Shown: one piece after another, positions 22,140 through 34,103 of the stretch
Position numbering within the stretch: position 1 is the first letter of the stretch
How the letters are laid out: each line of letters opens with the position of its first letter
Assembly: GCA_025403435.1 (NCBI GenBank)
Contig: CM046350.1
Location: forward strand, 34,476,062 to 34,540,061
Reading direction: 5' to 3'
DNA length: 64,000 bases
DNA from: Artocarpus heterophyllus
Lineage: Eukaryota > Streptophyta > Magnoliopsida > Rosales > Moraceae
Translations under genes and position numbers: made by a program
Notes under the pieces: model-generated
What the model was told of the DNA's origin: nothing
What the model saw: the letters and a program-made list of their open reading frames with translations, nothing else
Databases searched by the model: none

Positions 22140-23182
22140 AAAGGTCACTCTCCTGACAGCAAAAGAGTTTGCGGCCCAATAACTAGTGAAGAAGATGGCT
22201 ACAAGGGACAAGATGAGAAAGAAGAGTTTTACGACCCAAGCACCTACTGAGAGCCCATCAAAATGAACGCAAGTTGACATTACAAAGCCTTTGCCTCTTG
22301 AGCACGATTTTGAGATCCAATGGCTATAGCCCAAGAAAAAAGAAAGTCGAGGAATAGCTCCCGTTCCTAAGAGCAGAGAGGAGGAATCGAGAAACCTAGT
22401 TACACTTGATGCCCACGTCGACATGAGCATCATGAGTAATTACCAAACAATAGCATGAGTGGGGAAAAGCTTTGATTTTCTTGACAACGTTGCTAAACTT
22501 CCTTATTGGAGCCTCTCTTCCCTACGTAACGAATCGACTACTCTCCTTGTGCAGGTATGCATTATATAATTGATGTTTTGAACAATTTTCAGCCTAGCTC
22601 ATAAATTTATAAGGTTTCATTTGTAGGCTTTGCAAGTACTGAATTTATTCAAGAGTGGGACCAAAGAGAAAATTGACCTATTAAAAAATTTACCTGGTCC
22701 AACAAGAGATCAAACTCACCAAGACCGAGGAAGCCAAGAAAGCTGAGGCAGAGGCACGAGTGAAAGCCAAGGAGGATGTACATCAGCTAACTGCATTGCT
22801 GGTCAGAGTGCACAAAAAAGTTTTGGAGGTCAGTAGCAGCAACTGCGATCTATAGCTCAAACTAGACGAGGCTAACAAGGCAATCAAAGCCAAAGATAAA
22901 GATAGCGCCAAACTCATAGAACAAATCGTGGAGGTGCATGGGATGACTGCTCTTAAGGCTCAACGAGAGCTATATAAAAATTTCAAGGCAGACAAGTTTA
23001 AAGGGGTCAATGACGAAATCAGAAACGTTGAGAAGGTATTTGCCCCAGACGACGTAGATGAGGAGAGCAAAGACGAATAGACACTCGAGGATTCAGATGC
23101 AGACCTTGTTTAGGAAGCTTCTATCTCCAAGCAACCCCCAAGTAAGGTGAGCTCTTCAAAGCCCTTAGAACTGATGGAGTGA
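22140..23182 (+). pseudogene. Coiled-coil protein remnant, probably retroelement-derived
   Basis: Two coding-like pieces are separated by an intron-like stretch with GT at 22555 and AG at 22625-22626. The first piece (to 22554) ends ...NESTTLLVQ and has in-frame TAG/TAA stops. The second starts ALQVLNLF at 22627. After a frameshift near 22690-22703 it continues as a charged heptad-rich segment (KTEEAKKAEAEARVKAKED, then LKLDEANKAIKAKDKDSAKL) to a stop at 23078, with further stops to 23182. Proteins with this Lys/Glu/Ala coiled coil are common in plant gypsy-related repeats, but I cannot name the family. It could instead be a decayed host gene. Confidence 0.5.
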
Positions 23183-23209
23183 TTTCCTCCGTTGAACAAT
23201 AATTGTAGC

Positions 23210-23627
23210 AACCTAATGTTGGTGAAAGTTGAAACCATGAGCATGGCATATTGAACTAATCATTGGGTGAGTAGATTGAACCTAATGTTGGTTAATCGTT
23301 GAAGCCATGAATATGGTTGATCGAACCAAGCATTAGGTGAGTAGATCGAACCCAATGTTGGTTTATCATTGAAGCCATGAAGATGGCTAATCAAACCAAG
23401 CATTGGATGAATAGATTGAATCAAGGATTGGATGAGTATATCGAACCCAATGTTAGCGACTCATTAAAGCCATGAAGATGGCTAATCGAACCAAACATTG
23501 GGTGAGTAGATCGAACCTATGTTGGTTAATCGTTGAAGCCACCTATGTTGGTTAATCGTTGAAGCCATGAAGATGGTTGATCGAACCCAGCATTGAGTGA
23601 GTAGATCAAACCTAACGTCGGTTGATT
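23210..23627. repeat. 70-bp minisatellite, about 5-6 units
   Basis: Units of about 70 bp run from AACC(T/C)AATGTTGG through GAAGCCATGAAGATGG to GGTGAGTAGATCG. One unit is exactly 70 bp; others are shortened (a partial 25-bp unit near 23418, a duplicated 27-bp head near 23515-23567). It begins about 30 bp after the last stop of the coiled-coil remnant. Confidence 0.75.
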
Positions 23628-24258
23628 AAAACATCATTAGTCAAGCAAAATATGGTTGCTTTGACGAAGTGCCTGTACTTGTTTATAGGCAATCCATGAG
23701 TAGGAATCAAGCCAGCAAAATCTAAGAATTTGATAAACTCATGTCTTTCAAAGTCAAGGAAAGGGCAAAAAATAGGAAAAGGGATAGACTCGCCAAGTTT
23801 TTTTCCACTCCAAAAAATAAGTTTTAAAAGAAAAAAAGGCTTCCAAAATGTATTTGTAAGTTTAAAAATTGGAGAATTTGAATAAAACATTCTCTCGACA
23901 AAGTTTACACCTACAAGGCCTACAATACAAGCAATATTAGAGTTTCACCATCATATTGACAAAAACACGCAGAGGAGAAGGGAAAGAAAGCAACCCCATT
24001 AAACCCTTTCCCAATTCCTAGTACAACTGTGGAACTTCGCGAAGCTTCCCGTTTAAAAAAACAATCAGGATCAGCTCGAGTTCTACTGCGAAATTTAGCT
24101 ATATAAATACCCAATATCCCCACATAACTGTACAAAGAACCAACCCTCTTCAAATATCACTACAAAAAACAAGGGACAAAAGAAAAAGCCTCCCTAATTA
24201 AATTCTACAAACCCCACTTGTAATGCAGTACTGGAAGGGCACCACCAACTGGGCTTAA
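23628..24258. other. Intergenic/3' flank of CTP synthase
   Basis: The part nearest 24258 should hold the minus-strand 3' UTR. I could not pick a clear AATAAA on that strand. Short open frames (23612-23890, 23920-24153 minus) have no recognisable domain. Confidence 0.4.
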
Positions 24259-27200
24259 CTAGTGTACCCCATTGCAAATGCTGTAAATACCATCTAGTGT
24301 CCCATTAGATGGCTTAGTTGCAGTTCCATTTTGGTATATTGTGGTTGTTTGGGTGTCAATGGTGCCTGCTGCCATTTGGATATTTCTTTTGGTTTCCGAA
24401 CCTTGTAAGAGGAGACTATCCAATTGCCCACATGCTGCTGCTATAAGCCCTGTTTCATAAGTTATAATCAAAAGATAAGGTAATTTCCATGCCTGTGTTT
24501 ATACTCCTAAAACTTTAAACCAACAACATGAACTTTGATAAAAATGAGTGAGGAAGAGCAGAAACCTGAGAATAAAGCAGAAGGCTTCCCTGGTCTTGAT
24601 TTAAATTCAGGATGGAATTGTGCACCAACGTAGTATGGATGATTTCTTAGCTCAACAATCTGCCACACCAAAACATTTAAAACTCAGATTGAGGAATCAA
24701 TAAACATACAAAACAGTTATTATTCCAATGCGTGAAAGTTCTGACCTCCATGCGTCGGCCCGTTATATCTTTTCCTGTAAAAGACAAACCAGCTTTGTCA
24801 AGGCGTCCTACCATTTCCGGATTCACCTGCAGTATGACATATTTATTGCTCCTTCCCAAAACAAAATATTTAGTTTCTTGAATCAGAGAAATCTATTTGC
24901 ATCTTTATACAGCAAACCTCATATCTGTGCCGGTGTCTCTCATCGACGAAGTTTCTATTTCCATATCTAAGGCAACACAAAATGCAAAGCATTAAACATT
25001 TATGGAAATCTCTTTACTCAAACTAGTGCCTACCTGATTTTTAAACTCTATATATAACTACTAACTGATCTCTAATTGCTTCCTTTTTCTTTTAAGATAC
25101 TCCCAGGACGTTAACACACTATACAAACAACAAGCAATAAGGTACATCCACATGCAATGTACAAAAATTTTTGGAATTTCAATGCTTACAGTTTAGCTGA
25201 TTTGCAGTCCATAGCCTGAAAATATGTTGTTCTTGATCCAAGACGCATTGTACCACCCATATGTGTTTTTGAGCCCTGCTTGAATGGAAAGATCAGATAC
25301 AGGGGAATTGCAGAAGACCAGATTTTTAGGTAACACACAGAACTGATCAAAACACAGAATCTAGACCTCCGGCATAAATATAACACATGGAGTCTTTGTT
25401 TGAGGATCGAATTCAGTGCTGTTAGCATCTTTCAGACCAAGAACAGATCGTGCAAACTCAATCACTGCTATCTGCATTCCAAGGCAAATTCCAAGGTACG
25501 GAATTCTGTTTTCTCGTGCATACTTTGCTGCTAGAATCTTTCCTTGCACTCCTCTGTCACCAAACCCTCCTGGAACAAGAACACCGTCTGCGCCCTGAAG
25601 ATTATACAAAGCTAGTCAGAAGGCTGGCAGAGATATAACAACTTCAAGGGGGACGAATCTCTTAAAATTTTATCAGGGCCACTATTATCTGATGCGGAAA
25701 AACCAAGGCAAATGAAAGCAAAGAAAACACAAAACCTTCAAAAACTTCCATGCAGCCTTGTAAGCATCAGGATTCTGTTAAGATGAACAATGTTTTGTCA
25801 AGCCACGAAACAACAGAGAAAAAAATTTAAACAATGTGAGAAATGAAAATTAGTAACCTCTTTTGCAGTTTCATCTTCTAAGTCACTAGCTGGAATCCAG
25901 TCCACTAATAGCTTCTTCCTTTGGGCAACAGATGCATGCATAAGAGCCTGCAGAAAACAATATGGATTCATGTCTTATAACTCGTTCTCGTTTCTGCTCT
26001 CGAGCTATACGCATATGTAGAAACATGCATAGCGAAAATAACTCAGGCCAAGTATGTTAATCTTACATGCGTACCTAATTTGCCATGGTAACTAAATTTA
26101 GTAAGCAAGAACTTCAGGACTTCAAAGTCTGCTAGGTAAGCTACACTACAATGACGTATTCTACCTCGATAAGTGAGAAAGTAAAAATTTATGTACAATC
26201 AATATCAATCGATTTTCTTGTAATACTAATCCTTCCCCTAGATATTCCCCTAAAGAACTGCTTTTAAGTACTAAAAATTTATTTTCTATCAAAAGTGTCG
26301 AGGAAAAATCCTTGAGGATTAAGAAGAACTGTGTGGACAAAATGAAGGATCATAAATAAAGGAAAACCGTGTTGACAAAATCCTTAAAGATTAAGAAGCT
26401 CACAGTGGGAAGAAGGTTTTGCATGAAGGCAAAAAAAAAAAAAAAAAAAAAAAAACCATCAATAGGCTATTATAGACTGGAAAAATCGCATACTATCATC
26501 ACTTACTAATCGAAGTTTTTTAGAAAAATCATTGAATCAAAATCTGGACTTAATCGTACTAAAATATACATACATATATATATTGGCCTTATCTTTTGTT
26601 CAGAAATTTTCCTTCATGTGACACAAGACTAAATTTTGAAAGGCGTCATGTGCAAGCTACTGTGCTTATAGGTAAAAACTTATAGTTCAGCAGAAAGATG
26701 TTGTGAGAGCTTAGTAGTTTTAAAAGTTGGCTATAGAATAATCTTGAGTTGAGAAATGATCAAATCACCTTGAGGACTGAGAGGTAGGAATCTGATAGGC
26801 CTGTATACTTCCCGACCATGGCAATACGGACCTGTTAATTAAAGAGATGTATTATATTTTGGCAAGAAAAAGATAGGAAAATAGACTTCACTTCAAAGAT
26901 GAGACCTACTGGCTCATGTAGCACATCGGCAAGTTGAGCCCTCGAAGTCCATTCCTCCAAGTCAGGCTCCTTAGCTATGCTGTAGATTATCGAACATATA
27001 TCGTGTGAGGATGCCAGAATTCAAATTATATTTGTAGATTGCCAATATTGCATGCCGAAGTGACTAAAAAAGAAAAACCGAGAGGGAATAAGCTCTTCAG
27101 ACAAACCTTTGAAGGTTAAGAACCTTGAATATTGCTTCATGAGCCTTCTGATCCTGATTGACAAGAAGAAAGTAAAGAATCATTTGCACATAATAATTGC

Positions 27201-29461
27201 AAGAATTAGTACAAAAGGACAAAAAGTCTCGGAGAAAAAATTACCCTTAAGAGCAAAGGAATGTGCCAAATGTTGGGAACATCATACAGAGTGATGATAT
27301 TCTCTCTCTGAAAAATTGCAAATTTTCAATCTGAGTAAAATATTGCACCTCTGATAGAGATGAGTAAAAATTTCAAGTAATTTGCAGAACTCATTTTTTC
27401 TTTCCGATCACTTACCGGGACATGGCAAAACTGAGATAGCTTCACCTTTACAGTCTCGTCAAGTGGCTGCAAGTAAAGGACCTTAAGCCAACGTGAAAAA
27501 TCTCATATTATTTTGTGTGTGCTTTTAAGTGTTGTGTATCTGTGCCTGCAAGAGAAAGAGAGGAAGAGGAGGGAGGATAACCGTTGTGCTACGACAGGCC
27601 AAGAGATGTGGGGTCAAACCCAGAGATCTAAGTCCCCGTACGCTGTGTTGGGTCGGTTTCGTTTTCTGAACATGGCATCAAAACAATGGCCAACCAAGTA
27701 ACTACTTCTGGTGAGAATTTAAGATGCACATGGATTTTTAATCGTTTCTTTTTGATGTCTGTGAAAACATAAATTTCACAAATTTACCTGTTCGCCAACG
27801 ACATTCAAAACGGGCACAAGGCTGACATGAATTAAGCAGAAGTTGCCAGCTCCTAAACAGAAATTCAAGCAGTTAAATTATTACTCGACTAAAATGTGGA
27901 AATTACTTAAACACACTTGTCGTGTGTGACATGAAGTAGAATAATCTATCTCCTTACCTACAAGGCATGAAAATTGTCCTAATGCCTCAATAAATGGCAT
28001 GGACTCAATATCTCCTGCTTAAAAAGAAAGCAGTTAGAAACCTAAAAAAACACGGAAAAAGTTTTACGGTTTCCACTGGACAGAATAGGAATATTGGATT
28101 TCTTTGTACCTATAGTGCCACCCAATTCTATGACACAAACATCAGCTGGACCTGGCTTTCCGTCGACCGGTATTTGTGCCGCCCGCTCAATCCACTCTTG
28201 AATGGCGTCTGTGATGTGAGGGACAACCTACACATCATAAAAAAAAAAAAAAAAAAAAAAAAGGACAAACATTTGAGGAAAAGGCGCCACAAAGTATGCA
28301 TATTGACAAAAAATAGGAAACAAGGCTTGTTTATAGTTATAATAATCTCAAGAATAATCTTCCTCTTATTTAACACAGAGGATATAGTGGTAATAGGGCA
28401 AAACCTGTACAGTCTTTCCCAGATAGTCTCCCTTTCTCTCTCTATCAATAACGGACTGCAAAAAAAAGGCATTAAAAAAAAAAAAACAAAAATTCAGTAT
28501 CTATGTTCATTAACATGTAGCTTAGCTGAATGAGGTATAAATACAAAACAGTGGTGTCAAATCCACTTGCCTGGTAAATCTTTCCAGTGGTGATGTTATT
28601 ATCACGGGTCAGATTGATATCTAGAAATCGCTCATAGTTCCCAAGATCCAGGTCCACCTACAAACAAAGACCCAAAAAACCCAAAAAAAAAAAAAAAAGA
28701 AAAGAAAAAGAGGATAAGGGGATGAAAAGGAAAAGGCCATGTTTCACACAGTAATCGCTGGTTTCATTGAAGCTCCCTTGTTTGTCTTCATATTCAATTT
28801 TCTTTTAATACTATTGTGTGTGTGTGTATATATATAAAGTTAATAGAGGTATAACCATGAAAGTTAGAGTTTTGTATTAGTTTAAGAACGGACAAACAAG
28901 GATATAGGTGCAGAGGACTTTGCCATACTAATTCAGATTTACCCCCCAAAAAAATCCTTCATATTCTTAACTATCCAACCAAAATTATTGGAAAAAATAT
29001 ATATATAGGAGAGAGAGTTTTTTGTTTCTATACCTCACCGCCGTCATCTAAAACAAAGACTTCGCCATGCTCGAAAGGGGACATGGTTCCGGCATCGGTG
29101 TTTAAGTAAGGATCTGAAATGAAAAACTAAATAACACCTTAGAAACCAAAACAAATAATAATAACAATAATAATGGGTAATTTATAAAAGCCAAATCCAT
29201 CATTGTGAAACGTTGAAAACTAAAGCATTCATCTGATTATCAACAGAGCATAACCTTTATTACGTTTTTCTTCCTTTTTTTTTTTTCATTTTTGAATCAA
29301 AAATCAGTTTCAGAAAAAGGTTTAAAGAAGAAGAAGAAGAGACCAATTTTGACGGAAGTAACACGAAGTCCACAGGCTTTGAGCAGAAGACCAATGCTAC
29401 TGGCTGTCACTCCTTTCCCGAGTCCGCTCACCACTCCACCCGTTACCAAAACGTACTTCAT
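24259..29461 (-). CDS. CTPS: CTP synthase (glutamine-hydrolysing), 21 coding exons, 603 aa
   Basis: Makes CTP from UTP, ATP and glutamine in the cytosol, the last step of de novo pyrimidine nucleotide synthesis. Exons from the start: 29461-29344, 29113-29034, 28657-28571, 28455-28405, 28227-28110, 28014-27958, 27852-27788, 27665-27582, 27466-27416, 27307-27245, 27153-27107, 26979-26910, 26831-26769, 25947-25858, 25774-25736, 25594-25367, 25275-25190, 24966-24918, 24826-24746, 24659-24566 and 24449-24259. They sum to 1812 nt in one open frame. The N-terminal synthetase half has the P-loop [10 protein letters not shown] (residues 8-17), SPFEHGEV (51-58) and ELGGTIGDIES from Glu146. The class I glutamine amidotransferase half has GICLGMQ with Cys398 and HPEF with His525 and Glu527. 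Introns are GT-AG except intron 3, which has a GC donor (28570-28569). Intron 13 is longest (821 bp, with A25 at 26431-26455). Length fits plant CTP synthases; all key residues present. Confidence 0.96.
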
Positions 29462-29904
29462 TTTTCTTCACCCAAAAAAACAAAACACAAGACGAAACGA
29501 AAACCACATCTCAATCTCCTTTTTTCTACCAAAACAAACAAGAATACCAAACAAGAATAAACGAAAATGGTAGTAAACCTTTTTGTTTTTTTGGCTGTTG
29601 ATTTCTTCGCTCAACAGAACAGAGCAGAACCGAGCAAAGAAAATGACACAAAATTAGTTATGTGTTGGATTTAGATGCTTTGTTGTGTAGCTGTTAGAAC
29701 GAAAAGAAAAAAAAAATGCAAAGATTATGAGACATTAACAAGGAACGAGATTTTTTTCTTTTCTTTTCTTTCTTTCGTTGATTTGGCAGTTAATACGGGA
29801 ATGAAGAGAGAGAAATATGAACAGGGATTTGCGAAATGCAAAAGAAGAGAAGGCTGTGCAATCTGCAGATGCAGTCGAGTGAGATTTGCACAGGCATTGG
29901 CGGC

Positions 29905-29915
29905 TTTTTATATAC
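29905..29915 (-). promoter_or_regulatory. CTPS: Possible TATA box of CTP synthase
   Basis: TATATAAAAAG on the minus strand, about 445 bp upstream of the ATG. A start near 29875 would give a 5' UTR of roughly 410 nt, possibly with an intron. No transcript evidence is available. Confidence 0.4.
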
Positions 29916-30562
29916 GAAAATTGCGGATCGCCAAGGAACCATTCCCACCAAAATCTCCCCCAAGTCCCAACTAATGTCCATTCAGGAAAGTTGGCGTGGT
30001 GGCTTCTTTCTTTTTTTTTTTTTTTTTTTCTTTTTATTGTCTTTTTAAAATAAATAATTATAACTTTTAAAAATTAAATAAATAGTTATTATTATAAATT
30101 AAGTTTAATTAATAAACTATTACTTAAATTTATCATTGATATCAAATTTATTTATGATAAATTAAATTTAACTGATAAACTCAATATTTAAACTTATTAT
30201 TGATAAGTAGTTGTTTACTTAATTTAAAAAGTTATAACTATTTATTTTAAAAAAATTTTAAAAAAATCATTTGCTTCCATATTTTGTTTATTTATTGTTA
30301 TTTAGAATTTTTTTTCCCAAAAACATATTATTAATTAAAAGCAAAAAAAAGGACTTTTCTTCCTTTCCTTTCCATTCCTTTTTCTTTTTTTTTTTATACT
30401 TCACATGAAAAGTGATATTTTATACTCCTAAAAAAAAATAAATTGATATTCTACGATCCAAAAAATAGTCATGTTCATCCTTTACATGATGGCCCCTACA
30501 ATGGAAGTACGGCGTTCTTTTGTTTTTCTCCACTAGACATACCACTCATAGGCCATAGCAAT
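29916..30562. other. Upstream flank of CTP synthase, AT-rich
   Basis: A long T run at about 30010-30030, then AT-rich repeats with ATAAATTTA/TAAATTTAT inverted segments between 30050 and 30260. No gene seen. Confidence 0.4.
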
Positions 30563-31574
30563 TAGAGCCGATAATTTCAGACACGACACGATTACACGAT
30601 ACAAAAACGACACGATATAAACGAGTTTAGACCACACGTATATTAATTGAGCCATAAATAGGTTGACACAAATAACACAAAAATAAACGTGTTAAATTTG
30701 TGCTTGCACGCTTAACACGTTTTAACACGTTTTAACACGTTTATTTAAATATGCAGTAAACATGTCAACACGACACGATCCGCTCATTTATAGCACATTT
30801 ACACTTAAAATAAAATTTTTTTATAATTTTGCAAGATGGAGGATTTAAACCTTTTGCCTCCACCACACTGAATGATCATTTTGTATAAAATAAGAGCTTT
30901 TAATTTATTTATTATGTTTTTAATGCTTTTGAAGCTAAAAAAAAAATTTTGTGACCTGCAGGTAAGGGTATATTATTATGCCAACCCCCACCATGCTCGA
31001 CAAGCTTTTGTTATGAAATAAAAGCTTTTATTTTATTTATAATGGTTCTACTTGTATGTTTTTGACACTCTCACATTGAAAAAGAAGCCGAAGCCTCTCT
31101 CTCCAGTCCTCTATGTATGGACTCATATCTCATTGTCTTACGCGGATCAACGTGGTCTGCCATTTGCCAATGAATGAAGCTTTAAAATAATATTTCTTAA
31201 ATCTGATTGTTAAGGATTGGATTAGAGAAAATAAATACAATTTAAAATATTTAATAATTTAGATAGGAACATTTTAATTTGATGATAAGAATATTTTGGT
31301 GTTGTTTATGTTTTAAATCTTAAATTGGAAATGCATGTTATGTATAAAATTTATATTTTAATTTTTTGGTTATAAATATGTTATAATTGTGTTAACTTCT
31401 AACAATTTGTTTAATAATCGTGTTAATTGTGTCGTGTCATGTTACGCGTGTTATAAGCGTATCGTGTTTGTGTTTGTGTTTTAGGCACGTTTATTAATCG
31501 TGTCGTGTTCGTGTTTAGTATAATCGTGTCGTGTTGACACAAACACGTCATGTAACACGATGTCATCAGCCCTA
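30563..31574. mobile_element. Non-autonomous hAT-like element, 1012 bp
   Basis: The ends are TAGAGCCGAT and, reversed, TAGGGCTGAT (8 of 10 match). The flanks are an exact 8-bp duplication, ATAGCAAT, at 30555-30562 and 31575-31582, the size made by hAT transposases. Both subterminal regions are packed with CACGACACGA/TCGTGTCGTG repeats (for example 30584-30640 and 31425-31550). No transposase reading frame is present, so it would need one supplied in trans. Confidence 0.85.
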
Positions 31575-31582
31575 ATAGCAAT

Positions 31583-34002
31583 AGCACCTGTAATTATAAT
31601 ATCCATGTAGTAGTAAAAACAATATTATCCCTGTATCTCCATAATAGTCAAACTACATTATCCTTATCAGTTATCTTATATCGTACCTTTTTTTTTTCCT
31701 AGGAGATTATCTATTACAGTTCTATAATAAACTAATCCCATCATGAGTTCAACTTTTACTTTACACTCGGCTTATCTTCGTTACGTTCGGTTTAATAATT
31801 TTTATTATCTAGAATTCGTCTGAAAAAAAAAGTGAACCAAGCATAAGGGGATTAAAAATTTGTTGTTATATGTAAAATTAGAAGTGCCGACTTCAAAAAT
31901 TGTGTGTGCCGACTTCAGAAGATGATGTGTTTGATGATACGTAACTACTTTGATTTTTTTTTTCTTTTACAACTACTACCATTTGTTGGTTCAATTAATG
32001 ACGTTGTGAATGATTACTAAATGGAAAACAAAAGTTTGGTTTAGTCCTAAAGTTTAAAATTAATACTAATTAGCTTAAACATCTTCATAAGCATTTTTCA
32101 TCATATTAAAAAGAAAAATATATTATTTCAGATAAATGGTCACTGAGCTCGAATTAACAAGTACAGAAATCTCTTATTATTGTCTATTGTGTTGAATATT
32201 TAACATAAATGATTTAGAAAAGATTGGCAAAGATTTTTTATTAAATACTCCTAATCTAAGATGTTTATGAACTTTCGTTAAAAAAATATTTATGAACTAC
32301 TAGTATCAAGTTTAAAGTAGTTTTAAAATATTAAATTAAGGCAATTTTTTTTTTTGAGTATTGAAAAATAATTAACCTACTATAGGTGTCTGTTTTTTAT
32401 CTGTCAATACTGTAAAAAAAAAAATTGATTATATGTAATAGTCAGAAACAAAACTCTTTTATTAGTAGAACCTATAGTAGAAAGATCCTAAAATGAAACG
32501 TGGACAATAATAATTAAGGGCTAACCCATAGAATTATTAATCCTTGTGATGGATGGAAATCTTGGAAAATTAGAAGCAAGAATGAAAATATTGGTATCGG
32601 TGAAAATATCGATACTTTAATTTTATAGAAATTTTGGAAAAAATATCTATATCTGTGAAAATTTCAACAAAAATTATGGGAATTACAAAAATTTTATATT
32701 AAATATATATATCTCATACTTTAAGATACAATATACATTATATTTTCATTAAATATATATCTAATACTTTAAGATACAATAAACACTAAAAAAATAATTA
32801 AACATGATTTACATAATATACTCTACACATATTAGATTTGTCAATACCAAAAGCAAGTTCTTGGAGGCTCAAACATGGTTAGGATTTTATCTTGATTCAA
32901 ACAATATTGGTGTCGTAACATGTTATTTGAGTAGTGTTGCATATAATTATGAATATCCCACATGTAAGTTTGTTGACTTCTTCCTACTTTATTTTCATAG
33001 ATGGGAAACTGTAAATTATCCAAATTATTTACTTGAGATGGTGGTGGTATGCTCAGATGAGAATAATTGAAAATTCCATAACAATCATAGTTTCCATAGT
33101 GGGGTAGGTTAAATCTTGTTGGAAAGTTAACGTGTATAGCACAAATATTCATTCATTGAAAGTATAAAATACCCAAAGATTATTTAAAGGAAAAAAATCA
33201 TTTAAATTTTGTAATTTTCGACGTTATCAAAATTTTGTCCAAACTTTACCTATATTTGTCGAAATTTTGTATAAAATATACTGTAGATTTTTTGGTATCA
33301 ATATTCGTATGGAAATTTATCGATATTTTCTATATTTTTATGATATTTTGTTGAAATTGATAATACAGTGAAAAAATATTCAATATCGTGAAATTTCTTA
33401 AATTTTGTGAAAATTTTAATCCTTGATTAGAAGATAAAAAACAGTATGGTTCACGTACTTGTGATAATAAGATGGATCGATCATATCATGTGTGTTCGGG
33501 TAGCGGGGAAGGAAAGGATATTCCAACATAAACTAGGGGAAAAAAAAAAAAAAGTGTGTCAAATTGGTCTGCCCCTCCACTTTCCGAAAGTAACACACCT
33601 AGGCTTATTTGTCAAACCGAAGTTTGGGTCCAAAGGTCCAAGCAGATCGTCCATGCTTAGGGTGATGGTCCATGGATAAAAAGTACATTTCTTTTTCTTT
33701 ACTTTCTCTCTTTTTATTTTATTTTATGTTTTTATTTGGGGAAGAAAAGTGTTAACGAACAAAAGGGTAAACTAACCAACCACAAGGATTCCAGCAAAAT
33801 AATAATCATAATTAATTACAAAGAGAAAAAGGAAAAGCAGCCCGAGAATGTATTCCGCGAAAATCACCAAACGACCAACCCGGCTCCGACAGCACATTAA
33901 TCAACAACTCCGGCTATTCTTGCTTCTTACGTGTGTGACAATTCATACTTACATACCGCTGAATTATAATTATTACTCACAATGCATTCTTTTAATCACA
34001 AC
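31583..34002. other. AT-rich intergenic DNA with decayed repeat
   Basis: Between about 32590 and 33430 the sequence is rich in GATATTTT/AAAATATC phrases, probably an old non-autonomous element with a minus-strand open frame at 32841-33152 that I do not recognise. Elsewhere I see only homopolymer runs and short accidental frames. Confidence 0.35.
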
Positions 34003-34084
34003 TAGAGCTGTAAATTTTTGGCCCGACCCGTCTCCATGCCGACCAGAGCCGGGCTGGGCCTTATTTTTAGGCCGTTGGTGACCC

Positions 34085-34103
34085 GGCCCTAGCCCAACCC
34101 AAA
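34085..34103 (+). repeat. Left copy of 19-bp direct repeat flanking the insert
   Basis: Identical to 37420-37438. A direct repeat of this length at the borders of an insert suggests target-primed (LINE-type) integration. A T-rich stretch right after this copy would fit the tail of a minus-strand transcript. Confidence 0.6.

Noticed and set aside
25948..26768. Possible transposon insertion in the longest CTP synthase intron
   Set aside because: Apart from an A25 run I found no terminal repeats or target duplication.
27513..27701. Plus-strand open frame
   Set aside because: It overlaps exon 8 of CTP synthase (27665-27582) on the other strand, whose translation matches the family.
28128..28472. 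Minus-strand 114-aa frame inside CTP synthase
   Set aside because: It runs through introns with poly-A/T tracts and is out of frame with exons 4 and 5.
32841..33152. Possible transposase fragment on the minus strand
   Set aside because: The translation shows no catalytic or zinc-finger motif I could recognise, so it is left as unassigned repeat DNA.
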